Made by a program: the position numbers and the translations under genes
NCBI GenBank assembly: GCA_036426205.1
Contig: CM071568.1
Location: forward strand, 124,010,224-124,074,223
Length of the DNA stretch: 64,000 nucleotides
Direction of reading: 5' to 3'
DNA from: Ascaphus truei
Taxonomy: Eukaryota; Chordata; Amphibia; Anura; Ascaphidae
Notes under the pieces: model-generated
Told to the model about the DNA's origin: nothing
What the model saw: the letters and a program-made list of their open reading frames with translations, nothing else
Database searches by the model: none
Shown here: one piece after another, positions 22,894 to 33,830 of the stretch
How the letters are laid out: every line of letters starts with the position of its first letter
How positions within the stretch are numbered: the stretch's first letter is position 1

Positions 22894-24138
22894 GATACAA
22901 AAGTAGATGGATCGTGTCAAAGAGGCAGTTCACACTCCTGACGAAGCCGATAACAGTTCCTGCTAGCTGGGCGAAACGCATTGAGTGGACCTATTTTGAT
23001 CTTGGAGGCTATCCGTAGCCCACCAGCCCTGCAGCCGTGACGTCACATTCTCCGACGGGCGCAAGGAGGGAAGCTCTGACTCCGGATTTCGAGCAGTGGA
23101 AGCCAGCTGAACCTAAGGGAGGCGGTGAGCAGTACGGCAAACCTCCAATTTCACCATTTGTGTGATACATGCTTATTTTATATTGGCACATTGTAAGTGC
23201 GCATTGTAAGTGCACATTTTTATACCCCGTTTTTTACATAAAGAAATTTATATCAGTCTGATCGCACTATGTAGTTGTCTCATCCTACATATATTATATA
23301 TCATCGTTGACGGAGCCTTTGAGGGGGATCCTGACAATACCATTCCATATGGGTAGCAGCCCAATTTGCAAACTACTTTTTATTCACTGATATCCTGTGA
23401 GTAGACAAGACATACAAGCCAAGAAACCATCATATATTTTAGCAATCGATTTCCCATATATCTGCACTTATTTGTGTGTTTTCTGTTTTCTTTTCCCTAT
23501 ATGCTCCCCCTGGATTGTTTGAGAAAGAGGCAGTTCACAACATATAAAACTCAAAGTTAAAAAGCCGGCTAACCCGACGTACATTTTGTCGCTTTCAAAA
23601 GCGGCGACTTCTAGATATATTTCTAAGTGTTGAGTAGAGTGACGATATTCCACACTAGACGATACTTTACCATCATAGAGTTTGCAGAGCACTCCAGGGC
23701 TAATACTATGGGGACATAATACCTTCCAAAGAATAGAGTGCATACGTCCTCTGTACCCCACTAATCTACAGCGGGCCACTTAACTTACATATTTGGTGTA
23801 TCATATGGTATATGCCACTCACTTTGATTTGATTCAAAAAGTTCACAACATTTAGTTTAACACCTATTACACTTATAGGTGTTATTTGGTGATTTTTTAA
23901 CGTGATTATATGAAATTATTAATAAAGGTACTCTTTTAACTGTTATCTTGCAATCCTATTAAGACCTTTTCGAGAATAATTATACTATTATATTCTGTGC
24001 GCCTATTCAAAGGGATTCTCTGTGTGGACTGTGCCTCTTTGACACGATCCACCTACTTTTGTATCCATTTCTGTGCACCTCCCTGGCAGCATACACTACC
24101 TTCATTCGGAGTTTGAGCGAGGTTCTGTATTCACATTG
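22894..24138. mobile_element. PLE-derived insertion with inverted ends, 14-bp target duplication
   Basis: Flanked by CCCATATGAAACTG (22,880-22,893) and CCCATATAAAACTG (24,139-24,152). About 40 bases at the left end (ATACAAAAGTAGATGGATCG, CAAAGAGGCAG) recur inverted near 24,030-24,080. The tail (CCTCCCTGGCAGC ... GAGTTTGAGCGAGGTTCTG) matches the element at 5,238-5,594. It carries a good hammerhead-like motif at 22,933-22,987 and a half-decayed one near 23,575-23,612 (minus). It sits inside LINE ORF2. Confidence 0.75.
22933..22987 (+). ncRNA. Candidate hammerhead ribozyme, intact core
   Basis: Stem I CACTC (22,933-22,937) pairs with GAGTG (22,983-22,987). The core CTGACGA at 22,938-22,944 matches the conserved CUGANGA exactly. 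After an extra A, stem II is GCC/GGC around a larger loop. Then GAA (22,973-22,975) and a short stem III ACG/CAT follow, with a C-A mismatch and U at the expected cleavage position. The mismatch looks like CpG decay of ACGCGTT. It fits a type I hammerhead of PLE terminal repeats. Confidence 0.6.
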
Positions 24139-24461
24139 CCCATATAAAACTGCATCATTTTGTTCTGCAGATCCCTCAAATATTTTATCATAATAGCAAC
24201 CGGTAATGTCTGGAAACAGTAGAGCAGCTTCTGGAGGATATTCATCTTAACTGATATAATACAGCCTATCCAGGAAATATGGTGACCGTTCCAGAGTAGA
24301 AGATCCTGTTTTAGTCTAGTGAAAAGCTCTGGGTAATTATATTTATAAAGAGAATTATAGTTTTTTTGTAAGGAAAATCCCTAGGTAATTCAATTTTACA
24401 TTTTTCAGTGATAATTGAAATGTAATTTGATTAATTTTACTTCAATATCTGATAGTTAAAT

Positions 24462-25590
24462 TTAGAGCCTCTGACTTGGCCGAATTAATTTTATAACCTG
24501 AGCACAGACCAACCTAGAGAGCTCATCTTGTAGGTTGGGAAGAGACGTCAGAGGGCTGGAGATTGTCAAAATAATATCGTCAGCAAATAGAGATAATTTA
24601 AAATTTTCTTGGCCGGTCTTGATACCTTGAATATTTGAGGTTTCCCTGAATTTGATTGCAAGCGGCTCGATTGTCAGCTCAAAAAGTAGAGGGGAGAGTG
24701 GGCAACCCTGCCTGGTACCATTACCGATCTTAATTTGGTTTAGCTCCCTCCCTGACATTTTCAGGGTGGCTGTAGGAGTGTCATATATGGCTTGGATCCC
24801 TTTAAAAATTATCCGGAGAAGCCGAACCCCAGCATAGTTCTATCTAAAAAAAATCCCACTTAATTCTATCGAACACCTTTTCGGCGTCTAAGCTCAATAG
24901 CATCGCTTTGGGTTTAGAGAATTGAACATAACTATATTAATAATCTTACGCTTGATGCTTACTTCTAAAACCTACCTGGTCATTGTGGATTAGACGGGCA
25001 AAATTGGGTTTAATCTATTCGCCAGAATTTTACTATATATTTTTAGATCTGTATTGAGAAGAGAGATTGGCCTATAGCTTGCGCAACTCATTGGGTCTTT
25101 TAGTTTCTTAGGTATTACAACTAAATTTGCTTTAGACATTGCGAGGGGATCTGGGAACCCGATAGAAAACTATTAAACATGTCCAAAAGAAATGGTGTAA
25201 AATTCCCCATTTTTTATAATATAAATTTGAAAAACCATCCGAGCTTGGGGCTTTTGAGGCTCTCAGACCTTTAATAGCCTCTTTTAATTCTGTAATATTT
25301 ATTTTAGCATTAAGACCTGCCGATTCTTCCGCAGATAGCTTTGGGAGTTCGCATGCCTGTAGAAAGCTATTTGTTCGATGGATGTTATATAAATTATTAT
25401 AATATTTAGAGAATTCCTCAGCAATATGAAAAGGGTTGTATATGTTTTCCCCGTTACCCCTTCTTATTGCTGAAACTTGCGATTTAGTTTTAACACTTCT
25501 TAGTTTGCTAGCGAGAAGCTTATCTGCTTTATTGCCTTTATCATAATATGTCTGATGGGTCCATTTTAATGCCTTCTCTGTGTCTTCCAA
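24462..25590 (-). pseudogene. LINE ORF2 reverse transcriptase region (broken)
   Basis: Minus-strand frames carry the RT entry region (ASKAPSSDGF near 25,240), the block GTRQGCPLSPLLF and the catalytic LFADDIIL (F/YADD box) near 24,570-24,600. These are typical of L1/Tx1 reverse transcriptases. The frames are broken between about 24,760 and 25,130. Confidence 0.8.
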
Positions 25591-26398
25591 TCTTAATTTA
25601 TGTAGTTCCTCTCTGGTCTGGCAAAGCAGCTTCTATATTTTCCTGTTCTAGTTAAGTGATTTTAGCTGTAAATTTACTCTGTTTGAGATTTTTTGCCCTT
25701 TTCGTATATGAGGCTATTGAGATAACTTGACCCCTAATAGAAGCTTTATGGGCCTCCTAGAGAATGGACAGACTTTCGACTGATCCTTTATTTAATTTGA
25801 AATAATCTACCAGAATATTCTTTATCTGTTCTTCAATCCCTGTCTGGTTCAAGAGCGACTCGTTTAGACGCCACTGAAACACCTTAGGCCTGGTAAAAGG
25901 GGGTTTCAGGACCAGTTAAACTGGAGCGTGATCAGACCATGTCGTAGGGCCTATATTTGTGTGGGCAACACGATCCAAAAGATTCGCTGAGACAAATATA
26001 TAATCAATTCTTGTGTATATATCGTGTGGGGGGGAATAAAATGTATAGTCCCTTTGTTTCTTGTTCTTCATGCGCCAAGCGTCCTCGAGTGAGAAGTCTG
26101 ATCAGTTTCTTAAAGTATTTTGCTTTGTTAAATACTTCGTTTGCTATCTTATACTGTGGTGTTGAGGATCTGTCCAACTCGGGGTTTAAAGTCAAATTAA
26201 AATCTCCTAAAATTATATCTCCTGAGGGGGATCTCCCAATTTCTTCTAGAGTTGATTTCAGGAAATCAATTTGTTGATCGTTCGGAGCATATACATTAAC
26301 TAGTTGGTCTAACCCCTGCCAGAAGACCTCTCACCATTATAAATCTACCCTCCTTATCTCTTCCATTTGAAATGGAATATCATGATTTAACAAAATGG

Positions 26399-26617
26399 CT
26401 ACTCTTTTTGGGGGGGGGGGGGGGTGGAGAAGTAAGCTAGCGGGTAAGTACCTCGGAAACTGTTAAGGGGGTCCTGATTATTAAAATGGGTTTCCTGAAG
26501 AAATAAAATATCTCCCTGCATCTTTTTTAATTCTCTCAGGGCTAGTCTCCATTTATTATTTGAATTTAGTCCCTTTACATTTAAAGAGACTATTTTAATG
26601 GGCAGTTGGGTAGTCAT
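26399..26617 (-). pseudogene. LINE ORF2 endonuclease N-terminus (truncated by frameshift)
   Basis: Starts ATG at 26,617 with KIVSLNVKGLNS and FLQETHF. These are the N and E motifs of the apurinic-type endonuclease that opens L1-clade ORF2 proteins. The frame is lost at a G16-like run at 26,408-26,423. Confidence 0.8.
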
Positions 26618-27001
26618 AGATTACGAACCAAGGACCTATTGTCCATCCTAACACTTTTTAACTGTTAGGGGAAAGGGGGGCGATAGACAGCACACTGATT
26701 GAGATAAATGTTTGAAATTGCAGGATGCACGTAACAAAAGGGGACCCTTATTCCCCTCTATAGTACTAATAAATCTACGTAAGTACCAGCACTCACTGTC
26801 TAATAGCTAAATGATGAAAACAATTGTCATGCAGATAATATATTTAATAATAGAACAAACCGGAAATAAATTAAATGTGTTTGCAAAAACCAGTGTCACA
26901 ATGGGCATGTCACAAAGTGAGAAGTGGGGGGGAAAAGGGGAAAAAACATGAAACACAAGGAAAATACACAAACAAAGGAGAACGGAAAGTATGCTAGGGG
27001 G

Positions 27002-27038
27002 GGGCGACGTTTCGAGGGACTACCTCTTCATCTGGCCC
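27002..27038 (-). ncRNA. Candidate hammerhead ribozyme in the PLE terminal repeat
   Basis: Minus strand: GGGC/GCCC stem I, core CAGATGA (one change from CUGANGA), an extra A, GAGG/CCTC stem II with loop TAGTC, then GAAACGTC. That last block gives GAA plus a two-pair stem III (AC/GT) ending in a C cleavage position. The very short stem III is a known feature of PLE hammerheads. The right-hand terminal repeat copy ends inside this motif at about 43,938. Confidence 0.5.
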
Positions 27039-28172
27039 ATTCCCACTGGTCCCAAGGGGTCCCAGAGGTACTTCCCTAAGCCTGCCTTCCCCTATCACTG
27101 GTCAAATCAGACACCCCTGAAAATTGATAGCCATCATGAAGTGTAGGCTAAACACAGCTTGTAGCTGGGCAACATGAATCCACTATAGCCAATGCCAATA
27201 GTTCAAATACCCCAGAGCACTGCTGGCAATAATACAGTAAAGGCTGAACACAGCTTGCAAAATGGCACTAGGAGTCCACACCAGTCAATGTGAATAGTTA
27301 ATGAGAACAGCAAATGAAAACAGTAATCAAACCCTCTGTGGCTCTGCTCCTCGTGCTCCGTGGAGTGCTGGGGAATGCAATAGCAGTCTCAGCTGTTATA
27401 AGTGGTTGCCCGGGCCGCCGCTCCGCAGTGTCCTATGAGTGACGTCATACGCCGAGACTTCTCATCTTGCAGGCTAGCAGCTGCAACGTGGCAATTCCTC
27501 ACTGCGCATGCGTCAACTGTCCTCTGCTCGTGAGGGACATCACTGCGCATACGCGAGTGGTCTCGATTTGCCTGCCTCTGACTCCAGTAAACAGTGCAGC
27601 CCCATAGTGATGCTGGAACAAGTTGTGGTAGCACACCTGGTGGTCACAACAGCAGCTCCACATTGAGGTGCTTGAAGCTCTCGCAGTCACTTGTAGGGAA
27701 AACATAACAGGGGTGGAAAGCACAGCCAGATTAGTACTGATTCAATATTCAGACTCAACACATGACCCTGTCTAAGTAAAAGATACCAGACAGCCCCCTT
27801 CACTTCGAGACCCAGTGAAACAGATAAAATTAATAAATAATAAAAAACCTGAATGAACCTTCACAGATAAACCATAGAAAAAATCTAGGACTGAAAAAGT
27901 CACTGAAAACTAAGTGGCCAAGGACAAGGACTTACCCACAGTTCAGGGCCTGGACAGAGGTAGGTAGAAATGACTATGGTGTCAGGATGGATCACTCACA
28001 AGCCATAGCCCAGACGTCACCGAACCCACACTTCATGATCTATAGAGCATTTTGACCTGTAGAAGGCTGACGGTCCAGGTCTGGTGGGGAGGATGTCTTG
28101 CGGAACCTAAGCGGGTGAGTCGGAGGGACACTAAAAACACTACACAGTGTGTGTTCTGATCCATCGCAGTCA

Positions 28173-28717
28173 GAAATAGCAACTAAGGTCAATTTCCTTA
28201 TTAATGCCTCTAGGGCTTACCGTATATAAACGCCTTATCCATTGTGTTTCTTTTGGTAATAGCGTCCTCTTTAGGTCCCCTCCGCGACGCTTTCTCTCCA
28301 CACTATCAATGACTTGGTACCTCAGCTGACTGGCATTATGCCCAGCTTGTGTGAAGTGATGGGCAACCGGTGCGTCAGGATCACCCCTGCGGATGGCTGC
28401 TTTATATTGTCGAATCCGATCCTTCACCTGTTGCGTCGTCTCACCCACATAACCAAGTCCACACAGGCATTTTATGAGATACACTACGTTTTTAGACATA
28501 CATGTGTAGAAATTCTTAATCTGGTATAACTGTCCAGTATGGGGATGTCGAAATGTGAGACCCTCTTGCATACTATTGCATTGACTGCAGTTTAAGCATC
28601 TATAGCAGCCCAACTTAGGGGTACCCAGAAAAGTCTGTCTCATCTCAGTCCCCCCTATGTCTGCCCTCACAAGTCTGTCTCTAATGTTCCGACCCCTTTT
28701 GTAGGAAAACGGGTTTG
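28173..28717 (-). pseudogene. PLE C-terminal GIY-YIG endonuclease domain
   Basis: The minus-strand frame has a cysteine-rich linker (CYRCLNCSQC, as in PLE linkers) followed by NVVYLIKC...GYVGETTQQVKDRIRQ. This is the GIY-YIG nuclease start with its downstream arginine, and a VAHHF block follows. The stop is near 28,170. This domain cuts target DNA in Penelope elements. It is cut off from its RT domain by the provirus at 28,723. Confidence 0.85.
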
Positions 28718-28722
28718 AATGC

Positions 28723-29239
28723 TGTAAGGTTAAAACTGTCTCCTGTCAGCTCTGTTCCTCTCAGGAATTGACAAGGTTAAACAGCAGATGCTGGCCTTGC
28801 TATTTCTCAGAGACTATTGTAAATAGCTTGGAAAGCAGCTGTGTTGAGCTTGTTATACAGTATGCTGTTAAAGCAAGGACTACCAGAAGACAGGACTGCC
28901 TTATAAGACACCATTGTATATCTCTTGCTCAGCAGTTAAATGTTTTAAGATTTACAGAAAAGGCATTATGTAAAAGTTACATGTAAATTTAGATGTGTAA
29001 TCCATATTTGTAACAGATGACAACTGGTTTTTTTGTCCCTGCCTCATGTATAAAAAGCTGCTTTGTGAACCATTAAATCCAGTTGTAAGAATTCAGCCAT
29101 AGTCTCCCCTGATTTCTTACAGCTCCGGGCCCGTCTGCTATACTATTTGAGACAAACATATCCGTGCCGTGCGATGCTCCCGGGAGAAATTATATTTAGC
29201 TTGCCCTGAAAAGATAACCTGATCTGTAGAGATCTAACA
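28723..29239 (+). repeat. 5' LTR of the endogenous retrovirus
   Basis: Begins TGTAAGG, ends TCTAACA. A TATA box TATAAAAA lies at 29,049-29,056 and ATTAAA (poly(A) signal) at 29,072-29,077. It is roughly 98% identical to the 3' LTR by eye. Confidence 0.95.
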
Positions 29240-29243
29240 GTTT

Positions 29244-29261
29244 TGGTGACAGAAGTGGAAT
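29244..29261 (+). promoter_or_regulatory. Primer binding site, probably tRNA-Leu type
   Basis: TGGTGACAGAAGTGGAAT starts 4 bases after the LTR. It resembles the complement of a tRNA-Leu 3' end (TGGTGTCAGAAGTGGGAT type) with two differences. The tRNA assignment is from memory. Confidence 0.5.
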
Positions 29262-29339
29262 TTCACACAGGAAAAAGGGTGAGTAAAGATTCTTTTTATT
29301 TGTTTCTCAGCTTTTCCTCTGCGAAACTAAGTAACCTAA

Positions 29340-29690
29340 ATTTATAAGGGCAAAAGAACAGAGGGTGAGAGTCCCTATTGTTTAATCGAGGGTAAGTCCC
29401 TGATTTATGTAACCAAGGTTGAGAGTCCCTATTGTTTAATCGAGGGTAAGTCCCTGATAAGTTAAACGGATGGTATATGGTTTCAGATAGGATGGCAATT
29501 TAAGTTAAGAATTGTTTAAAGTTAAGTTAAGAATTGTTTAAAGTTAAGTTAACATAAGAATTGTTTAAAGTTAAGTAAAGAATTGTTTAAAGTTAAGAAT
29601 TGTTTAAAGTTAAGTGAAGGTAAGTATTGTTTAAAGTTAAGTTAATAATTGTTTATTAATACGTGCGCATAAAGTGTTAAGATTTCTTTC
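29340..29690 (+). repeat. Leader repeats upstream of gag
   Basis: The phrase GAGTCCCTATTGTTTAATCG occurs twice (about 29,370 and 29,412). It is followed by six or more loose copies of GTTAAGTTAAGAATTGTTTAAA (29,500-29,650). The function is unknown; the region is where a packaging signal would be expected. Confidence 0.6.
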
Positions 29691-29705
29691 CTGTATAAAC
29701 TCATT

Positions 29706-30032
29706 ATGGGCACTAACATTTCGTCATCTAATAAACCAGATATTATAAAGTATAAGACTAATAAAAAGAAAAATGTTAAGAAAAATATACAGCAAGTTAT
29801 TCCCTGTAAACGGAAGCCAGACCAAAGCCCTAAAGAATTTGCAATAGAATTAATTGGGATTTATTATTGTGATCCGTTTGTGGATAATTTGGCCGGCTGG
29901 TCAGAAAAAATGGAATCTAGTAACCCATTTCCCCGGGATGGCTCTTTTGATGACTTTCATGTACTTATGATAAAAGGGACATGTTTGGGAGGAGACCCTG
30001 ATTGGCCATGGTTTGGAGGTGACCCCAAGTAG
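29706..30032 (+). pseudogene. gag: gag N-terminal (matrix-like) segment, ended by a stop
   Basis: Starts MG, allowing N-myristoylation as in retroviral matrix proteins, and has a lysine-rich patch near residues 17-30. A TAG at 30,030-30,032 interrupts it. The frame continues downstream in phase, so this is a single nonsense change in a longer gag. The start has no upstream competitor in frame. Confidence 0.7.
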
Positions 30033-30858
30033 AATCATAAATATATGAGGGAAAGTGGCAGTGCTTGGGTTAAGATTGCGCCTTATGGTTGTGAAATATC
30101 CCCCGATGGAACAGAATGTCCCTTGTTATGTCCATCTGCTATACCGGGTGCAACTGCCCCGAGTATGCCCACAGCCCCTCCACCATACATCCCCTCTATT
30201 TACCCTAACCTGTCAGCCCTCGCACAACCCCCTCCCTCACTGTCAGTGGCATTTGCGGATGAAGATATAATCCTTGCAGCCCAGCAATCAATGTATAACC
30301 AAAGATCTCAGGTTGCGTCTCAGGTCACGTCCCAGGTCACGTCCCAAATTGCATCCCCATTCCACAGCGCAGCTGTTTTAGCTGATGATGAAAATAGGTC
30401 AGGGAGTGAGACTGATCAGGGTGACACAATGGACCAATACACTTCTGGTCCTGCGGGTAACACTAGATCTCACACGGCAGCAAAACAAATAGGGAAGATA
30501 AATAGTAAGGCTAAAATCCCCAATGATAATTCCTCTTCAGAAGAACAGGAATCTGTTAATTTTGGTTTAATTTCTAAACAAATTGGGGAGGTTGCATACG
30601 AATTGAGCAAAATAACTACTGCAGAGTCCCCTGTATTGTGTGAGACAAACCCTCCAAAAACAGATGAGTCCCAGTCCCAAACACTGGCGGTATCCTCTGC
30701 AAATGTGTCATCTGTGGCTATGCCCTTTATGACAGTGGGTGAACAAGTAGTTATAAAAACCCCAGATACACTTGTTATGAATGCTTGGGCACAAGGTTGC
30801 CCTGACCCCACTAAATACCCTGAGGCTGCGGTCAGGTATTTAAAAAGATGTACCAAAC
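30033..30858 (+). pseudogene. gag: gag middle segment with PPPY late-domain motif
   Basis: Continues the gag frame past the stop. It is proline-rich, with a PPPY motif near 30,177-30,190 (a budding late domain in gammaretroviruses), then a Q/S-rich and acidic stretch. It is cut at 30,858 by a LINE insertion. The frame runs on from here into LINE sequence, making a chimeric open frame of 760 codons (30,045-32,327). Confidence 0.75.
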
Positions 30859-32399
30859 GGACCTACCAATCTTTATACCAACATAACTATCCGACCCTGT
30901 TCCAAAAAATCAAACAAGATCTAGAAAAATGGGGAGAATATCAGATATCATGGATCGGGAGAATGATCTCGGTTAAAATGAATATACTCCCTAGATTACT
31001 TTACTACTTCCAGACTCTCCCGGTCCACATCCCTGGCTCAGAATTGAAAAACATCCAAAAACTAATCTTCCACATTATTTGGCAAGGAAAAAAACCAAGA
31101 GTCTCTAGAACAGTTCTCTTGGCCTCAAGGGGGAGAGGAGGAATGGGAGTTCCAGACATCACAAGATACTACCTGGCTACACAACTGAGACAGGTAGTAG
31201 TCTGGAATGCCAACCCAAACCAATTTTGCTGGCTAGACATAGAAACTCAATATGCCGGGACGCTTTCGCTGCCGGCTTGCCTTTGGTCCCTAAGCAAGGA
31301 GGACATGCAGAATAACAAATTCAAATTAGGCCCGATGAGACACACATGGGAGACCTGGACGAAATGCAAATTCAAATTTAAGCTCACAACATCTCACTCT
31401 CAACTTACACCAATTCACAAAAACCCGAAATTCCCACCTGGATGTGAGCCCGGACAATTCGACGAATTCAAAGCCAAAAATATCAATGCGATTGCCGACC
31501 TCTTGAGCTTCGGGAAGTTCCTGAGCTTCCAAAACCTACGATCTAAATATGAAATAGTAGGGCTGAATGTGTTCAAATACCTACAAATTCGGCATTTCAT
31601 TCAAACTTTAACCCCAACGTTGGAATTTCCTCCTCTCACTAGCTTCGAGCAGCTCTGCCGTGAGACTGCCCATAAGAAAGGTCTTATATCACAAATTTGC
31701 TCAGAAATGGAGATAGCTATGGATCCCCCCACGCATGACTATATGCTGCATTGGGCAGCAGAATTGGAAATAGATATAGACCGAGAGGACTGGGAAAGTA
31801 TTTGGGAAAATGCCTCAGGAACTTCCATATGTACCACAATCAAAGAAAACATATACAAAATACTGTTCCGCTGGTATCTTACCCCAGTTCGAATAAATCA
31901 AATCTACCCTCTGGCTTCCGATCTATGCTGGAGAGGCTGCGGTCAAAAGGGGGACATGGCCCACATCTGGTGGACCTGTCCGGAAATACAGAAGTACTGG
32001 GAAACTATACAAAAATTAATAAAAGAGGTCACAGACCTCACAATACCCATTCACCCGCTGACCTACCTGCTGGCCAGACCCATAGAAGTGCTGGATCGAC
32101 CAACAGGCAAATTAGTCTCCTTTATCCTGACAGCGGCTAGGTGTGCGGTGGCAGCCGCCTGGAAGAAGGTGTCTCCCCCCTCCAAACAGACAGTCAAAAA
32201 AAGGGTGCAAGAGGTGATGGACATGGAAAGACTATCAGCCTTCCTGAAAAGGTCCACCACCTCTTTCAACAATACCTGGGACTCATGGCTAACGTATATG
32301 CTCCCCCAACGCCAAAATGCCCCATAGTAATAATAAACAAAGATCCAAATTAAGGCAGCCAAGAACAGGGAGCCAATCCCCCCCCCCTCCCCTATCTCA

Positions 32400-32430
<31 letters not shown>

Positions 32431-32620
32431 TATCACTCTCTCCCCTTTTCTGTTTCTTAACCCGCACTTCCCCGACAGACCTCTGAAGGTCAGGGGAATG
32501 TTGGGACTTTCTCCCCCACCTCAGACAAAAACCAGAAAAATTGTATTAGGCCAAAATGTTGACAAATATTCAAAAAGCTGTAAATGTTATAAATGCCTAA
32601 TAAAAAACTTTGAAACAAAA
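30859..32620 (+). mobile_element. 5'-truncated L1/Tx1-type LINE inserted in gag
   Basis: Flanked by a 17-bp duplication AAAAAGATGTACCAAAC (30,842-30,858 and 32,621-32,637), with an A-run at its 3' end. The open part (to the stop at 32,325-32,327) is the C-terminal third of ORF2: an IWQGKKPRVS block, then a CWRGCGQKGDMAHIWWTCP zinc-knuckle-like motif (cysteines plus histidine), as in L1-clade proteins. It includes a C32-like run near 32,400. The frame is clean, which suggests a young insertion relative to the LINE at 21.4-26.6 kb. Confidence 0.9.
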
Positions 32621-33473
32621 AAAAAGATGTACCAAACACATGAAATTGTTGGATTCTGATTATATTTTTTTATTAGATCTAGTCACTAAACATGCAGGTA
32701 TTAAATGGACAGAGAAGTGTAGAACTCTTGAAACACAGTTTGATAATCCTGCTGCAACTATTGACAATCATTGGGGAATGTCTGAATGGATAGCAGAAAT
32801 GTGGAAACAGGTCTTGAATGTATTTAAAAGCGAGCATGGTTCTAGACAAGATATATCTGAGGCTATCGCGTGTGTGCAGAAATCAGACGAAACTGTCACT
32901 GATTTTTTAAGAAGGTTTAAAGAGTGTTGGAAGAATGACTGCGGCTTGTCACTAGATGACGCTATTGCTCCATTGTATATTCAGCACGCGATGAATAATA
33001 TGTTGTCAGGCAACGCACAGACAGTTAGGATGTGCATTGATGGGTGGCATAAGCTAAATATAGCAGAATGGGATCAGTGTGTTAGAGTAAAGGATGCTGC
33101 AGGGGTTTTCCCCCCTCCCATGAAAAATACGCAGCGCTCCAACGCGACCATGTATTTTGACGGAGGACGGGGACGTGGAAGAGATAGAGGTGGTAGGAAT
33201 CAGGGTAGACAATCCTTTTCAGGACCCCGTAATTACTCAGGGGGGAGAGCTCATCATAATGGGCCCTGTTACAAGTGTGGCCAAATGGGACATTGGCGAA
33301 ATAACTGCCCATATCCCTTTCAGGATGCTAATATGGAGCCAACTGGCTCATGGCAGCCACCGCCTCAGGCCACGTCACAAAATCCCCAACAACCCCCACA
33401 CTATAATTATCAGGGAGGACCCCCCAGGCACAATTTGCATGTCCAGTGGAAACCACAAAACCCTCAACAATAG
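32621..33473 (+). pseudogene. gag: gag capsid and nucleocapsid segment
   Basis: Resumes gag after the LINE in the same frame. It holds a helical capsid-like part with a VTDFLRRFKECW block, then an arginine/glycine-rich linker and one zinc knuckle C-x2-C-x4-H-x4-C at 33,267-33,308 (CYKCGQMGHWRNNC). It ends at TAG 33,471-33,473, which is followed directly by GGA. Confidence 0.85.
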
Positions 33474-33830
33474 GGATGCCAGAGGACGGAACCCCTCATT
33501 TGTTATTTGGCCGAACTCTCCTCTCGATGGGAAAATTTACCTGTCGACGGGACCCTGTATGATTTTTTAGTTGATACAGGAGCAACCCGCTCATCTATTT
33601 CGCAGCGGTTTTAGAAGGGTCCGGTCACAGATGCAAGTGAGTCCTCTATTGGTGTTGGTGGGGTTCCAGTGGAATGCAAAAGGACACCCCCTTTAAAATT
33701 AACATCCACTGTCGGACACGTGTCCCCTGGTATTCCCCTTTGGAGGTGCAGCATTCCTTTCTAATTATCCCAAAATACTCCGTTAATCTCCTTGGAAGAG
33801 ATCTTATGGGAAAAATGAATGTGATATTAC
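33474..33830 (+). pseudogene. pro: Protease (pro), read-through frame, broken
   Basis: In frame with gag after UAG-GGA. It has the aspartic protease active site FLVDTGATRSSI, with the DTG at 33,573-33,581. A TAG near 33,612 and a frameshift before about 33,690 break it. The later flap/end motif LLGRDLM lies in the pol frame near 33,790-33,810. UAG suppression to make Gag-Pol is the gammaretroviral mode. Confidence 0.8.
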
